This document shows, piece after piece, positions 34,969 through 45,486 of a stretch of DNA of 64,000 nt. The DNA is from Bufo bufo (taxonomy: Eukaryota > Chordata > Amphibia > Anura > Bufonidae). The first letter of the stretch is position 1, and each line of letters begins with the position of its first letter. The translations under genes and the position numbers were made by a program. The notes under the pieces are model-generated. The model searched no databases. It was given only the letters and a program-made list of their open reading frames with translations, and had not been told where the DNA came from. Location: positions 688,691,257-688,755,256 of the forward strand of contig NC_053391.1 in the NCBI RefSeq assembly GCF_905171765.1. The letters are read 5' to 3'.

Positions 34969-36304
34969 CAGTCATGATCAAAAGTTTAAGACCACTTGAA
35001 AAATGGCAAAAAATTATATTTTGCATGGCTGGATCTTAGCAAGGTTCCAAGTAGAGTTCAACATGCAACAAGAAGAAATGGGAGTGAGACAAAACATTTT
35101 TTGAGCATTCAATTTAATGAAAACAACAAATAAACTGAAACAGGCTGTTTTTCAGCTGATCAAAAGTTTAGGACCACACCTCCAAAAAAAAACTAAACCC
35201 CCCAAAACAGAAATTAAACTTCCAAACATGAACTCAGTAATGAGTAGCTCCGCCGTTATTGTTGATCACTTCTAAAATTCGTTTTGGCATGCTTGATGCA
35301 AGTGTTTCCATGAGGTGAGTGGGAACATTTCTCCAAGTGGTGAAGACGGCCGCACGAAGGCCATCTACTGTCTGGAACTGTTGTCCATTTTTGTAAACTT
35401 CCCTTGCCATCCATCCCCAAAGGTTCTCAATTGGATTTAGATCAGGGGAACACGCAGGATGGGCCAAAAGAGTGATGTTATTCTCCTGGAAGAAGTCCCT
35501 TGTCCTGCGGGCATTGTGTACTGTAGCGTTGTCCTGTTGAAAAACCCAGTCGTTACCACACATACGAGGGCCCTCAGTCATGAGGAATGCTCTCTGCAAC
35601 ATCTGGACATAGCCAGTGGCCGTTTGACGCCCCTGCACTTCCTGAAGCTCCATTGTTCCACTGAAGAAAAAAGCACCTCAGACCATTATGGCGCCCCCTC
35701 CACTGTGGCGCGTAGAAAACATCTCAGGTGGGATCTGCTTGTCATGCCAGTAACGTTGGAAACCATCAGGACCATCAAGGTTAAATTTTTTCTCATCAGA
35801 GAATAAAACTTTCTTCCACCTTTGAATGTCCCATGTTTTGTGCTCTCTTGCAAAGTCCAAACGAGCAGTTCTGTGGCGTTCAAGGAGACGAGGTCCTTTA
35901 AGACGTTTTTGGTTTTTGAAGCCCTTCAGTGTCAGATGCCGTCTGATGGTTATGGGGCTGCAGTCAGCACCAGTAAGGGCCTTAATTTGGGTCGAGGATG
36001 GTCCAGTGTCTTGACGGACAGCCAATTGGATCCTCCGGCTCAGTGCTGAGGACATTACTGAGTTCAAGTTTGGAAGTTGGATTTCTGTTTTGGGGGGGTT
36101 TAGTTTTTTTTTGGAGGTGTGGTCCTAAACTTTTGATCAGCTGAAAAACAGCCTGTTTCAGTTTATTCGTTGTTTTCATTAAATTGAATGCTCAAAAAAT
36201 GTTTTGTCTCACTCCCATTTCTTCTTGTTGCATGTTGAAGCTCTACTTGGAACCTTGTTAAGATCCAGCCATGCTAAATATGATTTTTTTTGCCATTTTT
36301 CAAG
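34969..36304 (-). mobile_element. Tc1-like transposon with long terminal inverted repeats
   Basis: The left end CAGTCATGATCAAAAGTTTA follows a TA dinucleotide. The left arm (about 34969-35237) and right arm (about 36056-36304) are inverted copies of roughly 250 bp. The right arm stops at CAAG (36304) and lacks the outermost roughly 28 bp found on the left, so this copy could not be excised normally. Long arms with internal direct repeats fit the IR/DR class of vertebrate Tc1 elements: TCAAAAGTTTA occurs at the tip and again at about 35159. Confidence 0.88.
35234..36055 (-). pseudogene. Tc1-like transposase with one nonsense codon
   Basis: Read on the minus strand, one frame runs from the ATG at 36053-36055 to the stop at 35234-35236, broken only by TGA at 35678-35680, where Tc1 transposases normally have Trp (MVW-GAF region). 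It has a helix-turn-helix region ([20 protein letters not shown]). The catalytic triad is the Asp in LFSDEKKF, the Asp in QQDNA and the Glu in PIENLWG, with 34 residues between the last two (DD34E). The first of the usual two N-terminal helix-turn-helix modules is not found, so the length of about 273 residues is short of the typical 340. Confidence 0.88.
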
Positions 36305-36850
36305 TTAGTGGGAGATAGTCAGTGTAGGTTAGATAGTGATATAGTGTGGGTGTTAGGTAGTGTGATAGGAATTACTGTGCTGTGATAGGAATTAGTGCCG
36401 ATTTGCGCAATCGCAAATATATTGGAGCACTCTATCTGCATATAAAGCTATTGTTCTGCCATGCATGCAAAATGTAATCAAAAACAGTGCTGTAATGTAA
36501 AATTACTTACAGAGATCAGGAGTTCTTCCTCACAGTCACGAAAGTTGCTGCCAACCATTTTCTCCAGTCTCAGGAAACTTTTAGCAACTTGAAAAATTTA
36601 GCAAAAGTGACCCACGCCCATATTACATTTGCCAATTGTTGCAATCAAGAAAATAATGACTGGAGATCACAAATTCTAGAATTTGTGAATTTATGGTGAA
36701 TATTAGGACAAAAATTTGCGAAATATCGTGGAAATGAATATTGCCTATACTGCTCATCACTAGTTTCCATTACTCGCCATAATACTGTTATCTACCAGAC
36801 ATTTTGAAGGCTGTTTAACCCATTTAGGACCCTGCCATTTTTTACTTTAA

Positions 36851-37443
36851 AGGGGTTGTCTCACCTCCCTATTTGCAGGCTGCCTTGCTGCTCTCGGGGC
36901 CTCTCTTCCTTGCTGTTTGCTGGGGGCAGAGCTGAACTCTGAGATACAAAGCACAGTAGGACTGGCAGGGAGGAAGTAACCCCTCCCCTTGCTTCATGCG
37001 TGCTCGCTCCTGAGGCTGTCAGAGGAGATTCAGCCTCTGGGATAACAGAGAAGATCAGGACATGCCCCATCCCCCAGTAATCATGTCCACATAATGCGCC
37101 TGCCCTGTAGCTGTGCTATTGATCCGTGCAGTTTGGATGGAGCTCAGACGAGGTGGCCCAGGCCGGGAGTGAATGCACATGTGCAAGTCTTAGTGCGCGC
37201 TCGCTCCCCTGAAACCCGGCCACTGTAGCAGCCGGAGCCTTGATATTTGTGCGTCTGCGCGGCCACCGCTCTGAACGTTACAGTGGTGGCCGTAACCCCT
37301 AGAAACGAGCATGCAGTTTGGGGGTATAAAAATACTAATTACCGGAGTCACAGCCATATTTAAAAATGTATGTATATTGAAGATACTTTCACTGGAAAAC
37401 AAGTAAGTGATTTACAGTGGATTCATGAGGTGAGACAACCCCT
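36851..37443. mobile_element. TTAA-type MITE with GGTTGTCTCACCTC ends
   Basis: It begins AGGGGTTGTCTCACCTC after TTAA (36847-36850) and ends with the exact complement GAGGTGAGACAACCCCT before TTAA (37444-37447). It is non-coding. It interrupts the reversed large repeat, whose sequence continues on both sides (CCTGCCATTTTTTAC on the left, GGACTAGGCCAAATTTTGG on the right). Confidence 0.85.
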
Positions 37444-37447
37444 TTAA

Positions 37448-38250
37448 GGACTAGGCCAAATTTTGGAAATCTGGCATGTGTCACTTTATGTGGTAATAAC
37501 TTTTGAATGTTTTTACTTATCCAAGCCATTCTGAGATTGTTTTCTCATGACACATTATACTTCATGACCGTGGTAAATTTGAGTCTATATATTTCACCTT
37601 AAATATACCCAAAAATTTTAAAAAATTAGCAATTTTTAAAAATTTCTCTGCTTTCCTGTCTATTTTACATTGGCATCATTTTTTAAATGTTCTTTTATTT
37701 TTATTTTTTGGATGTTAGATGGAGTACAATTTTAGATGCAATTTTTAAAATTTTTAAGAACATTTTCAAAACCCGCTTTTTAAACGACCAGTTCAGTTAT
37801 AAAGTGACTTTGTGGGGATTACATAATAGAAACCACCCATAACTAACCCAATTTTAGAAGCCACACCCCTCAATTTATTCAAATATGATTTTACAAACTT
37901 TGTTAACCCTTTAGGTGTTTCACAAGAATTAAAGGAAAATAGAGAAATTTCAAAATTCTTTTTGCAGATTTTCCATTTTAATAAATTTTTTCCTTTAAAG
38001 GCAGCAAGGGTTAACAGCAAAAAAATAAAAATATTTATTACCCTGGTTCTGCAGTTTACAGTAATACTCCATATGTTGTCGTATACCGCTGTATGGGCAC
38101 ACAGCAGAGCACAGAAGGGAAGGAGCAACATATGGATTTTGGAGGGCAGATGTCGCTGGGATAATTCTAAGTTGCAATGTCACATTTGAAGCCCCCCTGA
38201 TGCATCCCTACAGTAGAAACTCCCAAAAAAAGGGACCCCATTTTGGAAAC
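37448..38250 (-). repeat. Reversed copy of the large TTAA-type repeat
   Basis: On the minus strand it matches the layout of 22260-23430: a terminal CCTAGTCC block, the CACCTAAAGGGTTAAC-type segment at about 37900-37925, and the segment around TGTAAACTGCAG at about 38045-38060. A short piece left of the MITE (about 36820-36846) is its outer end. The region 38251-38682 shows no recognisable feature. An open frame of 107 codons there is unsupported. Confidence 0.6.
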
Positions 38251-39899
38251 TATGGGATAAGGTGACACTATTTTGAGGTACATGTAATTTTTGTAAAGAG
38301 TGAGTGACTTAGAAAAAGCAGAAGTCTGCCAGTAATTTTAAAAGGAGAAAACCTGAAAAACAATGCAGTATAACTTCTCAGCTTCGGACGGGGCTGCGTA
38401 CATGCGCCGTGGAGTTCTTCCGCCTTCTGTAATTCCACAGGAGTTCTATATTGTAGATAGTTTCGCTTCCAAGCGGCAATCTACTAGTTGGCGGCAGTAC
38501 ATGGAGAGTGCGCTTGTTGGTGGAGGCAACGTAATGTTTTTCTTGATAAGAGCAATACGATTTTTCTCAGGAGGTCAGTCTCCCTTTATGGTAATAGGGT
38601 CAGTCTATTGCTTAATAGAATGTAGTTTAGCGATACGTGTTTCGGCTATAGGCTTTCCAGTCCCCTCCTCAGTAGCCACAAATTAAAGCCTTATTAACAC
38701 AGTCAGTGTTTTGGTCAGTCAGTGATTTGGAGCTGAAGCCAGGTGTGGCTCTAAACGCAGAACAGGAGCAGATCTTTCCCTTATACCTTATGTCTGTGGA
38801 GGCTCCAATACTGGTTTTGGCGCACAATTAGAGTTGAGTGGACACCTGGATGTTCGGGTTCGACGGGTTCGGCCGAACTTCACAAAAAAGTTTGAGTTCG
38901 GGACCCGAACTTGACCTTCGAACCTGAACCCCATTGAAGTCAATGGGGACCCGAACTTTTGAGCACTAAAATGGATGTAAAAATGTCATGGAAAAGGCTA
39001 GACGGATGCAAATGGCATCAAAATGTGGTTAAGAGCATGGCAAGTGCTCTGCAAACAAAAGTGGATAGGGAAATGACTTTAAATAACATAAAATACGTAA
39101 AATTTTTAAATAATAATCGTGATGTAGGAGGACGAGGTCCATATGGAGTAGGAGGTTGAGGAGGCGGTGGATGTGGCGGTGTAGGTGGAAGCAGCGGTGG
39201 AGGAGGAGGAGGTAGCCTACACAGTTTTTTTATTTTAAATTTATTTTTATTTTTTTAAATCAGGGTACACCCCAAAACATTGGGAAATATAACCTGTGAT
39301 AACCCCCTCAAGTCGTGCTAAACACACGTTCAGATAATACACTGGCTGCAGGGCAGGCCAGCACCTCCAAGGGGTAAAGGGCAAGCTCAGGCCATGTGCC
39401 CAATTTGGAGACCCAGAAGTTGCAGGGGGCAGAACCATCAGTTATGTAGGAGTGTGCAAACATACTGCCCCACCATGTCGCACGTCCCCGTCATGTTCAC
39501 GATCCAATTGGATATCTGCTCTATCAACTTTCGGTGTTCTTTTCTGAGCCTACCATGTTCATCACGGTTATCGGCGAATCAGGGTTCCACGCAGGAGAGG
39601 GAGCGTGAGAAAGAGAGACCACATTCAAGGGAGATACAAGTATTACATTTGTATTTGGATCGAGCGGAAATATGGGAAAAGTTATTGAGGCGCAAATGTG
39701 GGACAAATTATTGAAGCGCAAATGTGGTACAACTTGTTAAAATTTAAGCATTGAATGAAAGGAGGTGGCGCGCATCAATTAAAGAAGAATTTCGGAAATT
39801 GTATTCCCTGTCACCTATTCAGAGCAGGGGTTTATTCACGTTCAAAATTGTTAAATGTCAACCCAAGAATGTAACAGAAAAATTACAGAAATTTATTGT

Positions 39900-40390
39900 C
39901 TACTTGGTAGAGCAGGGGTCTATGACAGAAAAAAATGGTTTATTGTCACCCGAAAATGTAGGGGGTATATTACACCCAAAAAAATGGATGAATTTCCCCC
40001 GAAAATATAACTGACAATTTTTTATTTTTTTACCTGTCTACTAGGTAAAGCAGTGGTACATCACACCCAAAAATAGGTGAATTTTACCCGAAAATGTAAC
40101 TGACCAATCTTTTTTATTTTTTTCCTGTCTACTAGGTATAGCAGTGGTACATAACACCCAATAATTAGTGACTTTCACCCGAAAATGTAACAAACTAATT
40201 ATTATTTTTTTTTACCTGTCTACTAGGTATAACAGTGGGACATCACACCCAAAAATTGGTGAATTTCACCCAAAAATGTAATTGAACAAATTTGTGTTGT
40301 TTTTTTACATGTCTACTAGGTATAGAAGTGGTACATCACAACCAAAAATAGGTGAATTTCACCCGAATATGTAACTGACAAATTTTGAGA
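39900..40390. repeat. About 92-bp tandem repeat in hAT3, 4-5 units
   Basis: Units carry CCTGTCTACTAGGTA, then a GTGGTACATCACACCCAAAAA segment and TTCACCCGAAAATGTAACTGA. The marks recur near 40033, 40125, 40215 and 40309, with a diverged unit before them. They separate the two copies of the transposase-end duplication. Confidence 0.75.
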
Positions 40391-40484
40391 AGTTTGAAGA
40401 GGCGGTGGACGTAGCGGTGTAGGTGGAAGCAGCGGTGGAGGAGGACAAGGTAGCCAACACTGTTTTTTGGTTTTAATTTTTTAT

Positions 40485-43400
40485 TTAATTTTTTATTAGG
40501 GTACACTCCAAAAGAGTGTGAAATATCCAAAATACAAGAATGAGCAATTGCGCTGCAGTATAACAATGGCTGGTTAAGGCCGGTATACATGTCAATTCTG
40601 CACAAGGTACGGACAAGTCCTGTGGGATCCATGCCTGGTTCATTTTAATAAACGTGAGCTTGTCCACATTGGCTGTGGACAGGCGGCTGCGCTTGTCTGT
40701 GATGACGCCCCCTGCCGTGCTAAACACACGTTCAGATAATACACTGGCTGCAGGGCAGGCCAGCACCTCCAAGGCGTAAAGGGCAAGATCGGGCCATGTG
40801 CCCAATTTGGAGACCCAGAAGTTGAAGGGGGCAGACCCGTCATTCAGTACGTGTAAGGGTGTGCACACATACTGCTCCACCATGTTGGTGAAATGCTGCC
40901 TCCTGCTAAGACGTTCCATATCAGCTGGTGGTGCTGGTTGTTGTGCTGTGCTGACAAAGCTTTTCCACATTTTGGCCATGCTAACCATGCCTTCTGAGGT
41001 ACTGGCGGTGCCCCAGCTGCGCTGGTGACCTATTCCTTGTCCTCTGCCTTCGCCTTGTGCTTCCACTGTGCCCCCGCTGTCAGGTGGGAATGCCACCAGC
41101 AGCGCATCTACCAGCGTGCGCTTGTACTCGCGCATCTTACGATCACGCATCAGTGAGGGAATTAAGGAAGGTACGTTGTCATTGTAATGGGGATTCAGCA
41201 GCGTGGCCACCCAGTAATCAGCACAAGTTAGAATGTGGGCAACTCGGCGGTCGTTGCGGAGACACTGCAGCATGTAATCTCTCATGTGTACCAGGCTGCC
41301 CAAAGGCAACGAAAAGCTGATCTCTGTGGGAGGTGTATCGTCTGTGTCCTCTGTATCCCCCCAGCCAAGCACCAGTGATGGACATGAGCTGGTCTGGGTG
41401 CCACCCTACTGTGAACATGGTTCCTCCTCCTCCTTCTCCTCCTCCTCATCCTCCACCTCATCATCCTTCAGAACTGTGCCCTGGCTAGACAATTGTGTAC
41501 CTGGCGTTTGTGGGTGCAGGAACTCACCCTCGGAGCCACTTGTGAATGACTGGCCAGAAACCCTACGAAATGATCCCTCTTCCTCCTCCTCCTCCTCCTC
41601 CTGTGCCACATCCTCTTCCATCATCGCCAGCAGCGTTTTTTCAAGGAGGCATAGAAGTGGGATAGTTACGCTGAGAATGGCGTTATTGACACTGGCCATG
41701 TTGGTGGAGTACTCTAAACAGCACAACAAGGAACACAGGTCTCGCATGGAGGCCCAGTCATTGGTGGTGAAGTGGTGCTGTTCCGCAGAGCGACTCACTC
41801 GTGCGTGCTGCAGCTAAAACTCCACTATCGCCTGCTGCGGCTCGCACAGTCTGGGCAGCCTGTGCAAGGTGGAGTTCCACCTTGTGGGCACGTCGCATAT
41901 GAGGCAGTGAGCGGGAAAGCAGAAGTTACGCTGCAGCGCTGATAGGCGAGCAGCAGCAGGGTGAGAACGCCGGAAGTGCACACAGACGGCCTGCACTTTA
42001 TGCAGCAGCTTTGACATATAAGGGTAATTTTTAAGGAATCTCTGCACCACCAAATTCAGCACATGCGCCATGCAAGAGATGTGCGTCAAACCGGCTAGTC
42101 CCAGAGCTGCTACGATATTTCGCCCATTATCGCACACCACCAGGCCGGGCTTGATGCTCACTGGCACCAACCACTCATTGGTCTGTTGTTCAAGGCCCAT
42201 CCACAGCTCCTGTGCGGTGTGGGGTTTGTGCCTGCTGTCGTTTACCCCTGGCTGTGCTGAAGTTGGTGGTGAAGGTGTTAAACTGACCGGATGAGGAGCC
42301 GGTAGAGAATAAGGAAGCGGAGTAGGAGGAGGAAGCAACAGGAGGCAAAAAGAAGCGCCCTGCAATCCTCGGTGGTGGAAGGACATGTGCCAAACTGCTA
42401 TCCGCCTCAGGCCCAGCCACCACTGCATTTACCCAGTGTGCTGTTATGGAGATATAACATCCCTGACCGTGCTTACTGGTCCACGTATCCGTAGTGAGGT
42501 GCACCTTCCCACAGAAGGCGCCGTGCAGTGCACACCTGATTTTGTCCCCCACTTGGTTGTGCAGGGAAGGAATGGCTCGCCTGGAAAAGTAGTGGCGGCT
42601 GGGCACGACGTACTGTGGGACAGCCACCGCCATAAAGCCTTTAAAACTATCTGTCTCCACCAGACGGAATGTCAGCATTTCAAAGGCCAGTAGTTTAGAA
42701 ATGCTGGCATTCAGGGCTAGGGATCGCGGGTGGGTAGAGGGGTACTTCCTCTTCTTCTCCAGTGTTTGGGAGATGGAGAGCTCAACGCTTCCATGGGATA
42801 TTGTGGAGATGCTTGGTGACCCAGGTGTTGGTGTTGCTGGCAGATCCTCTGTTTGCAGCGTAGCAGGTGGCACTGTCACTCCAGAGGTGGATGAAGAGGC
42901 CGAGACTGCAGCAGAAGAGGAAGCAGGAGGAGCCAGAGACCTTTCTTGGTTTTAGAGGTGTCTACTCCACTGCAGCTCGTGCTTTGCCCGGTCATGCAGG
43001 TTGAGATCAGGTTGAGAAAGTTTATGCCTCGCTTCAGGCTCTGATTGCACAGCGTGCAAACCACTCGTGTCTTGTAATCAGCACATTGTCTGAAGAACTG
43101 CCACGCCAGGGAACTCCTTGGAGCTGGCTTTGGTGTGCTTGGTTCCTTGCTGTGGTGGGCAGTAGCAGGCGTACTGTCTAGGGGACTGCGGCTCCGCTTT
43201 TGCACCCTGCTCCCTCTTCTGGCTGTGCTGGTGGCTCTGTGCCACCACTGCCTCTTCCTCCAAACTGCATAGGTCACTCGCATGACCTTGATTCTATGTG
43301 GGGTCGAGGACCTCATCGTCCTCCACATCATCTTCCATCCAGTCTTCACCCCTGCCCTCTTTGTCAGTCTGCACACTTTCGAAAGCACCAGCAGTTGGCA

Positions 43401-43900
43401 CCTGTGTTTCGTCATCATCCGAGACGTGCTGCGATGGTCCTCCTATGTACTCATCTTGAAACATAAGTGGTTGGGCATCGGTGCACTCAATCTCTTCCAA
43501 TTCTGGGGCAGGGCTATGTGGATGGCCCTGGGAAACCCTGCTAACAGAGTCTTTAAAAAGCAGAAGAGACTGCTGCATGACTTGGGGCTCAGACTGCTTG
43601 GCTGATTTGCAAGGGGGTGAGGTGAAAGACTGATGGACATCGGCTGCAGGTGCCAACTCTGATCTTTCAACAGGAGACTGGGTGGGAGACAATGTGAAGG
43701 AACTGGAGGCACTGTCAGAAACCCAATCTACTATCGCCTGTACTTGTTCTGGCCTCACCATTCGTAGAGCCGCATTAGGCCTGACAAAATACAGCTGCAG
43801 GTTCTGTCGCCTACTCGCACCTGAGGAAGGGGTTTCACTTGTGCGTGTAGCTGGCACAGATCAACCACGTCCTCTCCCTGCAACAGGAGCTCCACCAGAG
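40485..43900 (-). pseudogene. hAT3 BED-finger transposase, multiply broken but with intact C-terminal domain
   Basis: It aligns along its length with the hAT2 transposase but is split into about six frames by stops and frameshifts. From the N-terminus: 43857-43294 (acidic region), 43418-42876 (BED finger: AWQFFRQCADYKTRVVC, then CNQSLKRG), 42879-42190 (LTTDTWTSKHGQG, first catalytic Asp), 42428-41814 (VCDNGRN and CMAHVLNL), 41798-41406 (acidic insert) and 41372-40485. The last keeps the complete hAT dimerisation motif FNFWVSKLGTWPDLALYALEV followed by ASVLSERVFSTAGG, which hAT2 has lost. It is not functional. Confidence 0.85.
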
Positions 43901-44060
43901 CACCAAAATGTTGGTATTTCAAATAACTGAATATAACCACAGAATCGAAAGGGTGCATCTCACATGCCCTGATCCAGACTAGGCCGCAATTAAAGTATTT
44001 GGGCAAAAATGGCTGTTTTTCAAATTATTGAATAGAACCTCAGTATTTAAAGGGTGTATC

Positions 44061-44483
44061 TGTCATGGTCTTACCTTCTTGCTGTTCTCCTTCGTTTGAC
44101 ATGTGCTGGCGGCCATCTTGGTTTCTGGGTTTCTTGTAGCCTTCCACCCTGCGGCTCCTCCTTCCCACTGGGAGGAGCTGGATGCCTAGTTCATATATAT
44201 AGGAGGTCTGTGGCTTCAGTTCCTTGCTTGGTCCTCCTGTGTTCACATGCTTCTAAGACTGCTGCTGCTTCTGGTTCCTGATCCTGGCTTCGTCTGACTA
44301 CCCTGCTGGTTCCTGATCCTGGCTTCGTCTGACTACCCTTCTGGTTCCTGATCTCTGGCCTCTCAAAGACTCTGCTTCGGTTTCACCATTCGTTTGGACT
44401 TTTGCTTTACAGCTTTATTTTCAATAAAGCCTTCTTATTTTCACTTATCTCTTGCTGTACGTCTGGTTCATGGTTCCGTGACA
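44061..44483 (+). repeat. Chromovirus 5' LTR
   Basis: It is 423 bp, beginning TGTCATGG and ending CCGTGACA, with TGTCA/TGACA inverted tips. A TATATATA box lies at 44194-44201 and an AATAAA signal at 44423-44428. Between them are two full copies of a 35-bp repeat (GCTGGTTCCTGATCC...) plus partial ones; the 3' LTR has four. The predicted RNA start, about 31 bp after the TATA box, is near 44225-44227. Confidence 0.92.
44194..44201 (+). promoter_or_regulatory. TATA box of the chromovirus LTR
   Basis: TATATATA lies in a GC-richer context, 133 bp into the LTR. It places the likely RNA start just before the GCTTGGTCCT sequence at 44227-44236. The equivalent in the 3' LTR is near 48960. Confidence 0.7.
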
Positions 44484-44496
44484 TTAGGACCAAGCC
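44484..44496 (+). promoter_or_regulatory. Candidate self-priming primer binding site
   Basis: Only 13 bases separate the 5' LTR from the gag ATG. They contain AGGACCAAGC (44486-44495), the exact complement of GCTTGGTCCT at 44227-44236, the predicted mRNA 5' end. The site does not begin with the TGG expected for a tRNA primer. This is the arrangement known for Tf1 of fission yeast, and self-priming has been proposed for vertebrate sushi elements. Confidence 0.75.
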
Positions 44497-45486
44497 ATGA
44501 GTTCTGACGGTACAGGGCCATCCTCGCTACCCAGGCTGGTTGCCAGACTTGATCAGCAGGATCACCTGTTGGGTCGGTTCGCTGTGGCGTTGCAAACCCT
44601 GCTTGAACGCACGGCTCATTTCGCTCCCGTTGCCGATGGGTCGGTTGTCGCTCCTACTGCCGCTCCGGTTGTTGCGCCAGAGTCTACCCCGACACCTGTT
44701 GTTGCGCCTGCGGTGTTTCGGGGTATGACCGGTTCTGCCCCTCTTCCACAGCGCTTTGGGGGAGAGCCAACTCAGTGCCGAGGTTTCCTTAACCAGGTGG
44801 GCATTTATTTCGAGTTGCTGCCACATGCCTTTCCTACTGAGAGATCAAAGGTGGGCTTCTTGATCTCGCTGCTCTCGGACAAGGCCTTGGCCTGGGCCAG
44901 CCCTTTATGGGAGAACAACAATCCGGTGGTTGCCGAGTTTTCCGGTTTTGTTGCTTCTCTTCGGAAGGTATTCGATGTGCCGGCTCGTGCTGCCTCTGCT
45001 GCGAAGCTCCTTATGTCCATCAGACAGGGTTCACGATCCGTAGCTGAATACGCTATTGAGTTTCGTACCCTGGCAGCAGAGGTGGGCTGGAATAATGAGG
45101 CTCTGGTCGCTGCTTTCTCTCATGGTCTCTCGGATGCCTTGAAGGATGAGGTTGCAGCTAAGGACCTACCAGTGGAGCTCGAGTCTCTTATTTCTTTCCT
45201 GATTTTGATTGACACCAGACTCAGGGAGAGACCTTCCTTTAAGGAGAGCCTGCGGAGGTCTTCTAACAGATTGGCGCCTACGTTTGCTGTCCCACCCGTG
45301 CCTCCCTCTCCTCCCACGCCTCCTGGGGATGACTTGTCTGGGGGTGAACCCATGCAGCTGGAGTTTGCTCGCCTGTCCGAGGGCGAGAGGGTACTCCGGA
45401 GACGCGAGGGTCGATGCATGTACTGTGGTCTCGGTGGGCATTTTCGGTTGGCATGTCCGAACCGTCCGGGAAACGCTCGTACCTGA
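44497..45486 (+). CDS. gag: Chromovirus Gag with one CCHC zinc knuckle
   Basis: It has 329 residues and starts at the first ATG after the LTR. The N-terminal part (about 1-90) has a QQDHLLGRFAVALQTLLER-like amphipathic helix and a Val/Pro/Ala-rich linker. The middle (about 95-250) is the capsid-like domain of Ty3/Gypsy Gag, with RFGGEPTQCRGFLNQV and a SVAEYAIEFRTLAAEVGW helix typical of the RTL/PEG10 family. After a Pro-rich linker comes the zinc knuckle C307-X2-C310-X4-H315-X4-C320, which binds RNA. The stop is TGA at 45484. Ribosomes that slip at 45468-45474 bypass it. Function: forms the cytoplasmic particle in which reverse transcription occurs. Confidence 0.92.
   Translation: MSSDGTGPSSLPRLVARLDQQDHLLGRFAVALQTLLERTAHFAPVADGSVVAPTAAPVVAPESTPTPVVAPAVFRGMTGSAPLPQRFGGEPTQCRGFLNQVGIYFELLPHAFPTERSKVGFLISLLSDKALAWASPLWENNNPVVAEFSGFVASLRKVFDVPARAASAAKLLMSIRQGSRSVAEYAIEFRTLAAEVGWNNEALVAAFSHGLSDALKDEVAAKDLPVELESLISFLILIDTRLRERPSFKESLRRSSNRLAPTFAVPPVPPSPPTPPGDDLSGGEPMQLEFARLSEGERVLRRREGRCMYCGLGGHFRLACPNRPGNART

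Larger units (their letters stand above)
34644..36762. mobile_element. hAT-like non-autonomous element, split by a Tc1 copy
   Basis: It begins TAGTGTTGATCGCAAATATTC and ends GCTCATCACTA. The flanking octamers GTGTCCAT (34636-34643) and GTTTCCAT (36763-36770) differ at one base. Subterminal sequence is rich in ATTCGCGAATAT-type words. A Tc1-like transposon occupies 34969-36304, leaving about 780 bp of hAT-like sequence without a transposase frame. Confidence 0.75.
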
